A DNA stretch of 64,000 nucleotides from Stercorarius parasiticus (GCA_013396915.1 VWZL01004375.1:345-64344); one strand, 5' to 3'; positions 1 through 13,048 are shown, numbered from the stretch's first letter. The notes: a model not told the origin generated them from the sequence alone. Made by a program: numbers and translations.

Positions 1-647
1 CTCCAAAGCTGCATGCAGTACTCCAGTGGGGGGTCTCACCAGAGCAGAGCAGAAGGGTAGAATCACCTCCTTCGACCTGCTGGCCATAATTCTTGAAGTA
101 TGGATGCGGTTGCCTTTCTGGGCTGCAAGTGTGCATTGACGGCTCACGTTGAGTTTCTCATCAACCAACAATTCCAAATCCTCCTCAGGGCTGCTCTCTA
201 TCCGTTCTCCACCCAGCCTGTCTTTCTGCGTGGGATTGCTCTGACCCAGGTGCAGGACCTTGCATTTGGACTTGTTTACCTACATGAGGTTTGTGTGGGC
301 CCACCTCTCAGGCCTCTCCAGGTCCCTCTGGATAGCATCCCTTCCCTCCAGCAGGTCAACTGCACAACACAGTTTGGATTAATTGGAAAACTTGCTAAGG
401 TTGCACTCAATCCCACTGTCCATGTCAACAACAAAGATGTTAAATAGTACCAGTCCCAGCACCAGCCCCTGAAGAACACCGCTCACCACTGCTCGCCACT
501 TGGACGTCGAGCTGTTGACTGCAACCCTTTGAGTGCAGCCATCCAGCCAATTCTTTGTCTGAAGAGTAGTCCATCTGTCAAATCCGTGTCTCTTCAATTT
601 AGAGACAAGGATGTCATGCAGGACAGGGTCAAATGCTTTGCACAAGT
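1..647 (-). mobile_element. CR1 LINE fragment, ORF2 reverse-transcriptase to C-terminal part, continues past left edge
   Basis: Read on the minus strand this is the middle-to-late part of CR1 ORF2. From right to left it runs from the RT segment with DLCKAFDPVLHDILVSKLKR, through WLDG..QRVAVN and the SGV.QG..LG.VLFNIFV block to DMDSGIE and LSKF, then a region like KCKVLHLG, SSPEEDL and LAAQK, ending near position 1 in a SALV-P-LEYC-like segment. The frame is broken by small indels, so it is a dead copy. The YADD/FADD catalytic motif is not intact in a continuous frame. The element starts abruptly near 647, so it is 5'-truncated, and its 3' end lies outside the window. The plus-strand ORF over 100-447 is an antisense shadow. 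Confidence 0.93.
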
Positions 648-660
648 CCAACCCTAACAA
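379..660 (-). pseudogene. CR1 reverse-transcriptase domain fragment
   Basis: A 93-codon open frame carries the central RT fingers/palm region of a CR1-type non-LTR element: L-L-KAFD near its start, HDILVSKL, NWLDG-TQRV, then the SGVLQG-VLG-VLFNIFV block in place of the usual SGVPQGSVLGPVLFNIF, ending at DSGIECNLSKF where FADDT would follow. The first few codons come from the fused plus-strand CR1 tail rather than from RT. It is too short and substituted to be active. Confidence 0.9.
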
Positions 661-684
661 TTCTATGATTCTATAATTCTATGA
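648..684 (+). mobile_element. CR1 3' terminal tail in opposite orientation
   Basis: The plus strand reads TCCAACCCTAACAATTCTAT followed by further ATTCTATG-type octamers, which is the normal last ~35 bp of a CR1 element. It is fused directly to the 5'-truncated end of the minus-strand RT copy at 1-647. Either a second tiny insertion or a 5' inversion in one insertion event would give this structure. Confidence 0.8.
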
Positions 685-2862
685 CATGGGAAGTGGATAC
701 AATTCAGTGGCAATATCCATAAAGTAAATACAAATGTCCTTAGCTGATAGATGTTCTGCACTGGCTTGTGAAGCACAGCTGGCAGGTTTGAGTCTTTGGT
801 TCATTGGCTCGAAGACCAGTGACTCTCAGCATGCCCCAGGTTTGTCAGTTGTAGTCTTGAGCCCATGAGAAATTCCCACTGCATGCACACACCATGCAGT
901 GGACCACAGGAATGAGCTGTGATGGTGATTTGTTCTAATGGAGCAAGTGCTCCTGCAGTGGGGACTGTCCGGTAGTTATACATCTGCAAATTATTATTCT
1001 TTTGGTTAGAATACAGATCTACACCTCAAAGACAGCTTGCCATAGGGAATTTGCCCCACTCGTGGACTTGTGTTTTATTTGTTTGTTCTTCTTCTTTCAA
1101 TGATGTTAAAATGCACCAAAGGAAATGCAATAAAAGGAGATTTACTTTTTGCAAAGCCTGGTGGTCTTGCTCTTTCATTACGGGCAGTACAAAGTGTAAT
1201 AAAGTAATTAGAAAATTCTGTCAGATATTTGAAAAATATTCTGTGCAATTTTTGAGAAAGTCTTATTTGGAGGACTACATTAAAAAAAAGTTCATTAAAC
1301 AGTAATGAAATGAAGAATATACATAGTATACTGTAAGTTTTGTTGGTTTTTTTTTTATTTCAAACTGTTTTCCAACTTCTCTAAGTTTTTAAAAAGAGCG
1401 ACAACTCATCCTACAGAAAGTATGAACGCCCAGTATTTCTCACAGCTCCTTGTGTAACCTTCAGCTAGCGAGTATCTCCAGACCAATCCACAGTTAATAA
1501 TTCTTCCTTACACCTCTGTAGAATAAAATAAAACTCCCTTCTGTGTTTTACAGAATGGAAAACAGAGGAACTGGAACTATTTATCTAACACCACCCATCT
1601 TTTGCCAGTGAGCCGTTTTGGAACGTGGGAGACAGAGCTTCTATTCTCTGACAGGGCAGCAGACACCTTGAATTAAGTAAAGAAATTAAAAAAAAAAAAG
1701 AAAAGTACATGGGCATCAGAGAAAAAAGGAATGAAAGCAAAATAGCACAGTCTTTAACTATAAGATGGTGCATATTGTACCATTAAATAAGAAAACTGTC
1801 ACGGAGATTTGTCATCAAGGCTACATCTCATACACAAAGATAAGTGAATAACCATGAAACATGATAGCTGCAATCTCTGTCTTGGTTTGCATTCTCAGCA
1901 TAAGAAGTTTTTGCTACAATTGAATAAATTAGGATCCAAATGAGATTGTATGAATTTGCATGACATTATAGGTGTCAAGGCATGATGTTACTGGCGTCAA
2001 ACACAATTCAAGGGCAAGTGCAACCTACTCAGTAAATTATTTGATTGTCTTTTCCACATAGCATTAATATTGAATGGTTAGATGAGAAGTAAATTGAAAA
2101 CTAAACTTTTTCATAATCCTGAAAATATAAAGCCTCTGCCTGGAAACATATATGTGGTGATTGTTAATCAACAAATCAGATAGTTCTCAAAGAGATGTAA
2201 ACCAATGTCATTGCTGCTTCATATCACAAGTTTCTGTTTTACAAAACATTTTTATCTGTGTTTTAAGAATAAGCATCATTCTGAGTTTCCATATTCTTTA
2301 ATTTTGGCCAGACTGAAAATAACTTAGAGGAAGAGCTGGTTGCAATGTGTCGACAATTTTCATCCACCATAGAAACAAGAAGCACAATAGTGAAAAAAAG
2401 AAAGGATATCTCTAAAGAGCTAATGCAACTATTAACTTATTATTATATAATGCAACTATTATATTTTTTTTTAATTAGTTGAATGTCTGCAGTAGCTATT
2501 TTTTTACAATATAACAAGTTCTTTTTCTCTCTTGACCCATTATAGTAATTATTATCATTACTCATTTCCATTACAGGAAGGACCTAGCTGGTCCTTAAAA
2601 GATCAGGCTCTATTATTTACAGTATAGAGAAGTAACAAACAAGACTGTTGTTTTCCAGAGAGCTCATAATATGAGTGACAGAAACTAAATCTATACTAAT
2701 AAATCAAAAAGCACCAAGAAATATTCCCAGGCACTGGAATTCAATTGATTATGCTGTGAAATTGTCAGAATGGTCTTTAGCATGTTTCTGGACAGGTCAA
2801 GGTAGTACTCTTCAATTCCCATTCTACGCTTTGAGTTCAGCTACCTTTATTTTAGTAAATTA
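685..2862. other. No gene seen; unique AT-rich DNA
   Basis: Short ORFs here (up to about 84 codons) show no domain, codon bias or family resemblance. There is an exact 14-bp direct repeat (TAATGCAACTATTA) at 2421-2434 and 2448-2461, and short A/T runs near 1350 and 1690. Nothing else is recognisable. Confidence 0.6.
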
Positions 2863-2864
2863 TA

Positions 2865-2939
2865 TTTTGTTTTATTTTATTTTATTTTATTTTATTTTAT
2901 TTTATTTTATTTTATTTTANTTTTATATTATTTTATTTT
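2865..2939 (+). repeat. (TTTTA)n pentanucleotide microsatellite with one undetermined base
   Basis: About a dozen near-perfect TTTTA units run across the segment. The only N in the window is at 2920, inside the array, followed by a slightly disturbed end (TTTTATATTATTTTATTTTG). The N probably marks a length or base ambiguity in the assembly. Arrays of this kind often grow from poly(A)/A-rich tails. Confidence 0.95.
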
Positions 2940-2940
2940 G

Positions 2941-4649
2941 CAAGTATGAACAGGGGATGCTGAAAGTCAGAGAAAGCCTTGCACGTATTTAGATTGCTAA
3001 CGTAGAAACCAACAGAGAGGACTAAATACTTGCATGAAAGGGACAAATGAATATGATACTTAGAAGATAAGTCCAATGTAACAGAGTTTAGGCTAAAGAG
3101 CCCTTCACAGAGCATGAATGCAAATTTCACTGCACGGAGGATCTATGCACCATCCAGCCTCTGTTCCCCTTGAAAGACCTCCAGAGTGAGATGGTCCAAA
3201 AATGCCTCTTTGAAGTCTTTACCCCTCAGTTATCTTGAGACATCCAAGAAAATCTTTTTACTTTTTGTAACTGAAATCTGGGGCGATAAAGTATCATTTT
3301 TTCTAGCGTTCCTAATGATTTGCTTCTAAATTGCTACAATAATTTTCAGCTTGTCCATGAAACAGAAAAGTCTCATTATTATCACACCCTTGCTCTCCTC
3401 CTCATCTGGGCATAGCAGGAATAAGACTTCATGGGCTCTACCAATCTCATATTTTGCGGGGGACTGGAGGTATCCCAGGGAGCCAGGCACTCACAGACAT
3501 CCTCTGGGCTGCTGCCTTCAGTTCCCTGAAATTCACAATTAGGAGGATACAATTTTGGCTATTCTTGGCATACACCACTGCTGTTTTACCTAGACAATTA
3601 CATCACTTTTTCTCTGTTCCTCTGAGCAAACTCATATTACAGTAGTTTTTAAAGGTGCTTCTGCAATGGCAGTGCAGTAGTATAGTTAAACATGGATTCT
3701 TCTTTAATGTTAAATGGTCTCTTTCTATTTAAATAGTCCTGTTGAACTCACCAGACCTCCTCATGCTCTAAAACTGAGGAAATTTTAAAACTATTTTTCT
3801 GAAAAGGGAGAAAGAGGACAAGTCTTATAGCCTTTATCTAAATACTTGATGGTGAAGTAGGTTACAAAGTTTGATACTTTTGGTACATTGTATGTGTGGG
3901 TTTGGGTTTTTTTAATTTTCTAACTTATCTTAATATGGCATGCCTACTTTGGGATCCCCTGAATTAGAAAGCAACCTTCTTCCCCTTCTATTTTATTGTC
4001 TAAAGCAGTCATGGTGGATTTACCACTTGAAAAGTGGGTAATCCCTGTGGATGAGGCACAGACAATAGTATATGTTCTGAAGTTGCTAACATAAAATCCA
4101 CTTGCATAAAATAATGCATGCTTCTTAGCATTAGAAACACAAGAAGAGATTTAACTTATTAAACTGTAATGAGATGAAGTTTCATTCTCATCTGCCATTT
4201 CCTAGTTATACCAGTTAATAGAGGGAAAAGCAATTTAATTAAACTTCAAGAAAGGCTAATCCAATAATGTTGTGAAGTGGATTTACCTTGACTACATGTC
4301 AGAAATCTTCTCCCAGCCTGCTCCTCTGAAATGAACCTGATTTTAATGTTTTCACAAATTCTCTCACCGGAGTCATGTAGGATTCAGTGGAGGGTCCTGT
4401 TAATTCATTAATTTTTATTGAGATACACTTGTGACTTCTCAGGACCATGTGACTATGGGGAATCTTCTGATGGCAAGGAATGACCCTCACAGGGATACAA
4501 TACAAAAATGGTTGAAATGGCACAATCCTTCCAGCTCAGAAAATTATAGAGACTTTGTGACCTTTATAGGCGCCAAAGTTTTATTTCTAGGCAGATCTAC
4601 ACAACTATCCACATCCTCCTTTTGTTCCTCTAGATTGCATTGCTTCTCT
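2941..4649. other. No gene seen
   Basis: Unique AT-rich sequence. ORFs of 60-65 codons at 2933-3130, 3351-3542 and 3454-3645 overlap each other in different frames and resemble nothing. A T-run near 3905 is the only low-complexity feature. Confidence 0.55.
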
Positions 4650-5170
4650 TTACTGTGTCCAGTTCTGGGCTCCCCGGTTCAAGAAGGACAGGGAACTGCT
4701 GGAGAGGGGACAGCAAAGGGCTACCAAGATGATGAGGGGACTGGAACAGCTCTCTTAGGAAGAAAGGCTGAGGGAGTTGGGTCTCTTCAGTCTGGAAAAA
4801 AGACGGCTGGGGGGGATCTTATCAATGTTTATAAACACTTAAAGGGTGGGTGTCAGGAGGATGGGGCCAGGCTCTTTTCAGTGGTGCCCAGTGACAGGAC
4901 AAGAGGTAACAGGCACAAACTTGAGCACGGGAAGTTCCACCTAAACATGAGGAGGAATTTCTTTACTTGGAGGGTGGCAGAGCCCTGGCACAGGCTGCCC
5001 AGAGAGGCTGTGGAGTCTCCGTCTCTGGAGACATTCCAAACCCGCCTGGGCGCGTTCCTGTGCAACCTGCTCTGGGTGACCCTGCTCTGGCGGGGGGGTT
5101 GGACTAGATGATCTCCAGAGGTCCCTTCCAGCCCCCACCATTCTGTGATTCTGTGATTCTGTGATTCTTT
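4650..5170 (+). mobile_element. CR1 LINE 3' portion (ORF2 C-terminus, 3' UTR and tail)
   Basis: The fragment starts at a [30 protein letters not shown] coding segment, passes through [17 protein letters not shown] (with an in-frame stop and a frame change near the G-run at about 4809), then [38 protein letters not shown] and [12 protein letters not shown]. It ends with the 3' UTR GGTTGGACTAGATGATCTCC, then CCCTTCCAGCCCCCACCATT and three ATTCTGTG-type octamers. The G-type octamer and C-rich 3' end differ from the ATTCTATG copies elsewhere here, so it belongs to another CR1 subfamily. The apparent 226-codon ORF at 4431-5111 is a chance upstream extension of the CR1 frame. Confidence 0.95.
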
Positions 5171-6823
5171 GTGACTGTAGCTTATTATATAAATGGTTTT
5201 GTTGTATCTGGAAAGAGTTTCTGTATGTGTAGAAGTTTTTATAAACTGAGAATTTACAGCAGATATACAAAGTATGAATGATAGGAACAGACAGGTTGCA
5301 GCCACTGAGTTTTCACTGAGCAAAACTGGCTATATTTCTTATCATTGTTACATATTTTATGTTAACTTCCTGTAACATTATTTTCTGTCTTTAAGAAACA
5401 AAAAAAAGATGATGTCAATTCAAAGTATCTATTACTTAGTAGGTGGAAATACCTAGTAATCTTAAGTATGGAGCAGGAAGGACTGCCACTTAGAAAAATG
5501 TGTGATAAAACAGCATTACTGGCACCCAAACCCACAAAATTCAAGTGCAAACTATGGCAATAGGATAATGTGGTGCCCATACTTCAAGCCACATAATGAA
5601 TACATGGCTGGACAGGTTCTCCTTGCTGTGCACATGATGGTTGTATTTACTACTAGAAATGATCAAGAATTTTCTCATATTATATAGGAGTGTGTAGGTG
5701 TAAAGTCACCTAGTACCTCCATTAAAATACTTTAATACATATAAATCTATTAACTGGAAAAACAAAACAAACAAAAAACAAATCCACTTTTAAAATGTGG
5801 TTATTTATTAGTAACTAAAGACACGCAAGAAACAAAACCAATATGTGTTCCAACACTGCAAGTTCATGTATTTGCTAAGTGAGAAAGCTTAGAATAATGA
5901 AAAATTATGCTTTTTACCCAATCAACTCAACAACTCCAGGCGAATTTTACGGCCCTGCATGGAGGACATGGATTCCACCCAGCACTAACAAGGTTAAAAT
6001 CAGTAGTGGTGTACCTGTTTTGTTTGTATAACTTATCTCAGCCTTCTAATGCTTGCAAAGCTTTTTTTGAAATCTAATCATTGCAGACACAACATGGAAA
6101 TAACCTAGCTGGTTCTTCTACCGGTATTAAAAAACTCTGTGTCCTTTCTCTGACCCACTGTGAATGCCATAGTACTCAAAGGAGAAGAAATAGCTGGCAA
6201 GGACAGCGGATAAGCTCTGGCAAAGAGATATTTAGGCTTGTATTGGCTGGTATGTCAAACCCTGAGCAGAAGGGGGGAAAAAATCATATTGACCCCCTAA
6301 GAATGTGGGAGTGGAGCAGCAGCAGGTCCCCACTGATGGATTACAAAGATAGACAGGATGCTGGTATTACCTATAGGAACTGAAAAGGGAAAGAGCGAGA
6401 AGAGAAAAAGAAGAGACAGAAAAGACAGAGTAATAGAGATTTGGAGAAAGTATTGAGTACTGTTTAACCTTATTCCAATTACCATGCTACTCACAAAAAC
6501 CAGAAAATGCTTGTTTGTCATTTATGGCTGTAAAGGGTAATTTTTTTTTAATTTTTAGTTGTTTAAAAGAAAGCTATGACAGAGATTCAGATAAGAATAA
6601 GGTCTGCAAATGGTGGTAGATTATCCAATGGCTTTCATTCACAGTTAATCAGCTAAATAAATTGGGGTAGGATTAGATCACCTAAATCAACTATGAACAC
6701 ATTTTCAAAGTTATACTGCAAGGCTCATTTGCATCCAGCAGTTCCATTTATGACAGTAATATTCAAAAATAGCTGCAGATCAGAAGCACTTGTATTCCAG
6801 AAGGAGAGTTTATTAAACTTATT
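5171..6823. other. No gene seen
   Basis: Unique AT-rich sequence with an A/C-rich run near 5760-5785. The 100-codon ORF at 6081-6383 and the overlapping minus-strand ORFs show no recognisable domain. Confidence 0.5.
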
Positions 6824-6824
6824 T

Positions 6825-6849
6825 AAAATAAAATAAAATAAAATAAAAT
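6825..6849 (+). repeat. (AAAAT)n microsatellite
   Basis: About five tandem AAAAT units, followed by an imperfect ATTAAAAATTAAAAATT stretch. It is the complement motif of the array at 2865-2939, but an independent locus. Confidence 0.9.
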
Positions 6850-7049
6850 GACATTAAAAATTAAAAATTCACAGGTCTGGTAGGTACAGTATACTTGAAT
6901 TTATATGAAAAATTAGCATAGTATCACATGGCATCATGATTAAAAGTTAAATTTTATGCAAGATGGATGGATTAAGTCCTATCATAGAGGGATTAAATCT
7001 GCTTTACTAACAGATTGCAAAATGCAATTGTTAATTTTGTGCAAGAAGA

Positions 7050-7170
7050 ACTCATTACACAAGGTCACCCAATAATAGCACTCTTGTTCCACTGCTATTT
7101 AATATTCCTAGTCTTGATTTAGATGACGATATAAAGATACTTCTGATTAAATGAATGGATAACACAAAAA
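7050..7170 (+). mobile_element. Possible ancient CR1/L3-like LINE remnant (RT region)
   Basis: The stretch with ACACAAGGTCACCC, TGCTATTTAATATTCCTAGT, TTGATTTAGATGACGATATA and AATGAATGGATAACACAAA has the spacing of the QGS-LGP-LF-IF-NDLD-D...FADDTK region of old CR1/L3-type LINEs at nucleotide level. No frame is intact and divergence is high. Sequence to about 7310 may be a further decayed part. This is pattern resemblance only. Confidence 0.33.
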
Positions 7171-7189
7171 AAAAAGAACGGTGGGACTG

Positions 7190-10100
7190 TGAAACATGAA
7201 GGACACTTGGTTGCTGTTATGAGAAATCTGAACTGCCAAGCTTAATGATCACAGTCCAAGGAAACATGATGATAAAGGTTTGTATCAAGAAATACATTGG
7301 GAAACAAAGGAAAGTGTATATTGAGTTGGGAGATTATGGCTTGGACCCAAATTATTCTGGGGGAAAAAGGATGCAACCATGACTGGAGACAACCTGAAGT
7401 GCCAGTAGCTGATGCACCCTAAGGACTGCTGGATGAACACCTCATTGTGTGCAGATCAGAATCCACTATTAGAACCAGGCTTTAACACAGATATTTATCC
7501 TGTATCAAGTTAAATGAGATGGGCACAATGATTTAGGCATATGGTGGGCTTCGTGTAACCTAGAGATTAGATGTCACCCAGAGGTTTACCAGCTAGCTGC
7601 GTAATTCCCTTAGCAGTTAATGGAGACAGTAATTCTGCCTCCAGATTTGTACAATGAGGACTTTTGAATAATCCTGAGCTTCATTGTTCAGAACCCATAA
7701 ACCTTGTGTAAGTAGTACGTTCTCTCTTTCTGCATAAGAAAATGTAACATGAACTTGTTTGGATTTCTTCATTTGTTGGTTAGGTCGTAGGAAATATTTC
7801 TGTGATGACTGTCAGTTTATGCACAACTGCACAGCAGATGAGGGGACCTTCCGGAGGATCTCCATACATAAAAGGATGTATTTGCAGCTTGAGATGTGAA
7901 AAGCAGATTCCCTAAAGAGCTGTAAAGACACAAAATCCCTGTGACAGGGAATAGACGGAATTGCAACACGGAGATGAAGCAACAGTGTTCTTCTTTCCAC
8001 TTGCAAGGAGCACATAGAAACCTCTGTACATACACATTTTGTATTGAAATATGCATCCTGTCTAGTTCCGATTACAACCTCCTCTGAAATGTTTAAAAGT
8101 TACAGTCTTTCAATACATTATCTTTCACATTTTGTGAATAAACTCCTTTGCAAAAAGTCCTTCTCAGAAGAAAAAAAAAAGAGGGGGGAAGGGGGAAAGA
8201 GAGGGTATTTTTCTTCTAAATTGCTTATCTTTGACTTCTATTAAAAAGAGATTCTAGATTTCAAATAACTGTGTAATATCCTCTGTTGAATAAAGGGCCT
8301 CTTTCTACCTGGAAGCCTTAATGATGAGTTTAAGGATTTCATTTCGTAGAAATAAAGCATCTTGTTTCCCTGAAATCTTCTCTTGAACTGACATCCTCTT
8401 ATTCAATAATGCTTTCTACAGCTGCACTACAATAAGTATTTTTATTAAGCGTGGGTAACCCTGAAACACGGTGAGCAGCTTTAGGGTACCGTAGATAAAT
8501 GTTTTTTATTTGACTTTTATTTGTGAATTCAAATCATATAGTGTAAAGTTCTTGTTATCTATTTACTGAATTTATCTTGCATTGTACTGAAATGCTTTTT
8601 AGCTCGTGTGTCCTGATACTCACACATCCTTAAGGATGACGGCAACCATAAGGTTGAAATACTGAAGGCCATCAAAGCAGTGAATGTGAATGTGCTCATA
8701 TCTTCAAGCACTTAGAGCATAGAAGGCACCAAACAAATAATAGGAAAGCAACCAGATGCATCTCTGTGAATGAGCCTGAAAACAGCACTGAAGCACTGTT
8801 CTTTACCAAAACTGTGTGTTTTAATGGAACAGACTGATTTGTAGAAAGCAGGACATCGTTTTTGCAATTTTTTTTTTTTTTCAGGCACGTATCAGTTTAC
8901 AAAAAAAAGGTTTGGTGGGAGGTCTTTGGGAAGTAGGAGACCAATCTTTCAAATCCCAAACAGCATTAATGTAAACTAATACTTTAACCATGTGCTTGCT
9001 GATGTCCTTTTTAACATGCAACTTAGAAACATGCCTTCTATAAGGCATTAGCTTTTGGTTTACTGATTAACTGTTTTGCTTTGTGTTTCCAAGAACATTT
9101 CCTTATGTTGTTAAGCATCTTGAACATCACCAAGATAACTTCATGCCTCTGCCACATACCCATCTGTTGCCATCTACATGGGGCAGACGTCATAGGAAGT
9201 GTCACCACTCAGACATGAATGTCTCAGGGCTCAAAACTCATCGATGAGAGCAAGCTGCTGACAATCATTTTCCTAGGGTAAATTCTGTCTGTCAGCCCTA
9301 AGACAAGTTATTCAACGACGTTACACCTAAACTACCTCAGTCTGCTCAGTTCTGCTCTGCAGGCAGGAAATTATTTGCTTATGAGATCATTAAAGACCTT
9401 TGGGATACTGAGTATACACAGATAAAGGACGTCCAAATAGATGTCCTCACTATTGAAACATCAGCCTTGAATGACACCTGTAAAGAAAGGCTGGAGCTGT
9501 CGAGGGAACCTAATACATTTGAAAATGGAAACTTTTTGCACTCACAGCACTACATCAAATTCCAGTTACTTTAACAAATGCAAACAGCTGCGAACACGGT
9601 CCACATGGAAATTTTTGAGTCAAGTGCCCTATAATTGAAGTTCATTTATGATCACTGTGAAAGGCTTCTAGAAGATCCTGCACTACTGCCAATAAGGCTG
9701 TCACTAAGTTGGAAAAAGAATAGAAAATATGAATATTATCACAGGCCACTAGTTAAGCAGGTTCTGTCCTGTGGAATAATTCTAAAGTCTCTGGCAAACT
9801 GAATGCCATCTTACTTTACTGGCAGATCTCTCAAAAATAATCTGTCCTTTCTTAGTCTCTGTTCAGAAGATAAAGATATAGATTCCTGATGTTCAGAATT
9901 TCCTCTCTACCAGAGACCTTCTTCAAGAGGATGACACATGTGAGGGGTAGGGAAGATAGTCCAGGACAATTTGTTCCATAATCCCACAATTTCAAAGCTC
10001 AATAACTATTTGCAAAAGTATTTATAATGCTTTGACTAACTCTGAACATGACTAACTGTGAGACTAGAGAGGATGGCAAAGGATTATTGGTGTCCATATC

Positions 10101-13045
10101 TTAAAAGCACTTTGGTCCAGAGAAAATTTATTCCAAACATGAAAAAAGAAACTCTAGTCTTTTTTTTTTTTTCGGGTAAATAAGGACTTCTGAGGTTTCA
10201 TTGCAGGTTTCTGTATTGCTCTCTCCTCTCTGAACCACTTTGACTGCTTCTCAATGCATTTGTAAAGGTTCTTATGATAAAGTATCAATTTACTATTTTC
10301 CATAAACATGTTTCACAAAGACAAATGTTCTAAAGAAACCCACTACTTGATGAAGATAATAAAATGTAGCCAAATAAATGATTACACCCATAAAACTGCT
10401 CATAACTTCATTACCATCTATAGGACAGAAACTAGAAGACAGTTTTCAGGTCAGAAAATTACCAGCTTGCCCAGTAAAACCAGCGATGGTTTTGCCTCAT
10501 CTTTGCAATATATTTGAAAAGCAGAGAATGATTTATGCTGAGAGACAGGTTTCTAATTATTGGGACCTCCATCCTAAGAGCACATAAGACAATTCTTCGA
10601 AGGTTACGTCACAATGTCACCAAATACCAAACACTTATTTTCCATGCAGCCTTGGCTCTCCAAGGGATAAAGATGAAGTTTTTTCACACTTATTTTATGA
10701 CAGCCTAAAGGGAGATTAGGGATTTGTGTTAGCAAAACTAAAGCTACCATAAGGAAGCCGGGCAATGATTTAAAATAGAAATATCTTTCCCCCAGTCGAA
10801 ATATTTCAGGTCTGAAGCTTTGTTTTCTATACAGTGTCTGGTTACTGTAAAAACTCCAGGAAATTGAAAACCTGTTTTTCCTTTAAAAAAAGCAGGAAAA
10901 CATTTGACCAACTAATTCTACCTTGTGCAGCTATTCGTAATGTTTATGGCAAGCAACAGCTAGTGCAAATGGAGAAATTATTACAAAGTTCTTCGTATTT
11001 GAATGCTAAATTAAGACACATTACGGAGAAATAATGGCATAGTAAGCTACAGGTGAGTAAAAGCATGGGCCCATTCCTCCCAAATATAAGTAGTAAAAAG
11101 CACAGCAACACAGAACTTGCTCTCTGGCAGATCCGTAAATGAAGACATGACAAAAAGCAGAGGCACCATGCCATGAGTGACATCTCTTCAAGTCCTGCAT
11201 AGCAATTCTGCTCTTTTTCAAACAGATTTGAAAAACTGGAGGTTTAATCCCTGTTAGCTCCTGGTACTATGTATGCCCATGTAGGGGCTTCTAAGAGAAC
11301 CACAAGCATTAGTAAAATAAAACATGTTAGCGATCCATCCTCTCGGTGGTAGAATCTGACTGATTCATCCCTTGAAACTCAAGTATGGATTATTTCAACT
11401 AAAACTGACAGCATCAGCCATCTGTGAACAATCCAGCTACGTCTAACTACTCTGACCTTTTCTCGCAGTAGCAACTGCCTTGGCAACTCTAGTCAAACCT
11501 CAGCAGAGCCTTAACTCTTCTCCTGCACATGCTCTAAATCAATCAAATACTGTAAGGGCAACACCAGCCTGTTTGTTTCCTTCTCTGATGCTCTAACTTC
11601 CTCTTTGGGCGCTTCATCCATCATTAACACATATATTGCAGAGGAGATTGGGTAGCTCTGAGGGTTATTAATGGGCAACAGAACTTTTTTAGATCAGATA
11701 ATATGACAGTTTTTCAGAACAGATTAGTGATTGTGGCAGTTCAGCTACAGACAAAGAAAAGAGCTGTTCTCCAGATCAAGAATATTCCATGGGTTTTTTT
11801 GCAGCGTAGAGTCCTCCCAGGGATCTTAAAGCAGGTGAGGCAGGGCTGGCAGGAAGAACTTGTGTTTTCTTGTAGAATAACTAATAAGTTTGGGAATAAC
11901 AGACAGGTCTTAAGGAGCAAGTCTTCAGCGGCAGCTTTCCACTAGTCATTTTGTAAAACATAAGTGACTGTTGTTTACTCCTTTATATATGCTCTTTTCA
12001 TACAGCCTTCTCCACCATAGTGCGTGGTTTGATTACAGACTCTGAGAGATATAATTATGAAATAGAAAAAATAAATATATTAAGGTCACTTATCTGAAAC
12101 CAGGTGTCACTAATTAGTGACTGTTTTGTGCCCAAATGATAGTATCAAATTTTAAAAGGAGCATCTCATTCATTTGCCCACCCAAATGTAATGTTATTAT
12201 TTATACAACAATAGACTTGAACAACATGCTTGTAGAGCTGGAGTGGAGTGCACTCCTGTAGAAAACTAGAGAAAATCTGGATTAATCTCATTGGTAAAAT
12301 ATTTGTTTGAAAAAAAAAAAATTGTCTAGATATGATAAGTTAATATTTTTTTAAACAGCTGTGGTAATTCTTATTACTGGATGTAATTGATTTTTATATT
12401 TCACTTTGAGAAATACTTATCAATAAAATATTTTACAACTATTCTAAAAATTCATCTTATATTTGATGCATGAATGAATGCGCTTGCACCACATGGAATT
12501 CATTGTATATAATGTATCTGCGTAAATTTACATTCTCACGCACATAAATAAGCATACATGTCCTACATAATTCTGTATCTGTGTGCTTATGTGTGTGTTA
12601 GTAATTGTGAAAATAGTCCTCTGAAATACATGTTTATCTGGACAAGAAATACTCAAATTTACCCATGACCGGCTGAATCTGGAAGTCACCACTCAGGTGT
12701 TCCCACTTCCTCTGGGAAGATCCAGATGTGCTCTGGTTTGTGAATTTGGCCTTTCATTCTCTGTTCGCTTGACTTCTATACAAATATTGGGGAAATTCGG
12801 ACATGATAACAGGGAACACATGCAAATAAAGGAAAATTGCCAAACCCGTTATATAATTAGGTGGTTTCGTGTGGAGAATTATGATGACAGTAGAGATTGG
12901 GATAATGGGTCCTTTCTCTACACGTGCCTAAATACAGAACAAAGGAAAACAGACATTCTGGGGTTTCTCCAACAGTGCGGAATTTTTTCCAGATCTCCAA
13001 AACAGGTTATTTTCAACTTCCCTCCCCCTCTGTGTGGTCTACAAT
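7190..13045. other. No gene seen; long unique AT-rich stretch
   Basis: Short homopolymer runs (T-run near 8868, T-run near 10160) and a purine-rich patch near 8170-8205 are the only local structures. Longer ORFs, including 12697-13155 (152 codons, running into the A/C-rich simple repeat) and 10308-10587, show no conserved motif and have overlapping competing frames. I see no repeat of known type. Confidence 0.5.
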
Positions 13046-13048
13046 TTG

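Noticed and set aside
100..447. 115-codon plus-strand ORF
   Set aside because: It is antisense to the CR1 ORF2 copy at 1-647.
4431..5111. 226-codon plus-strand ORF as a novel gene
   Set aside because: Its second half is CR1 ORF2 C-terminus; the first half is a chance upstream extension in unique DNA.
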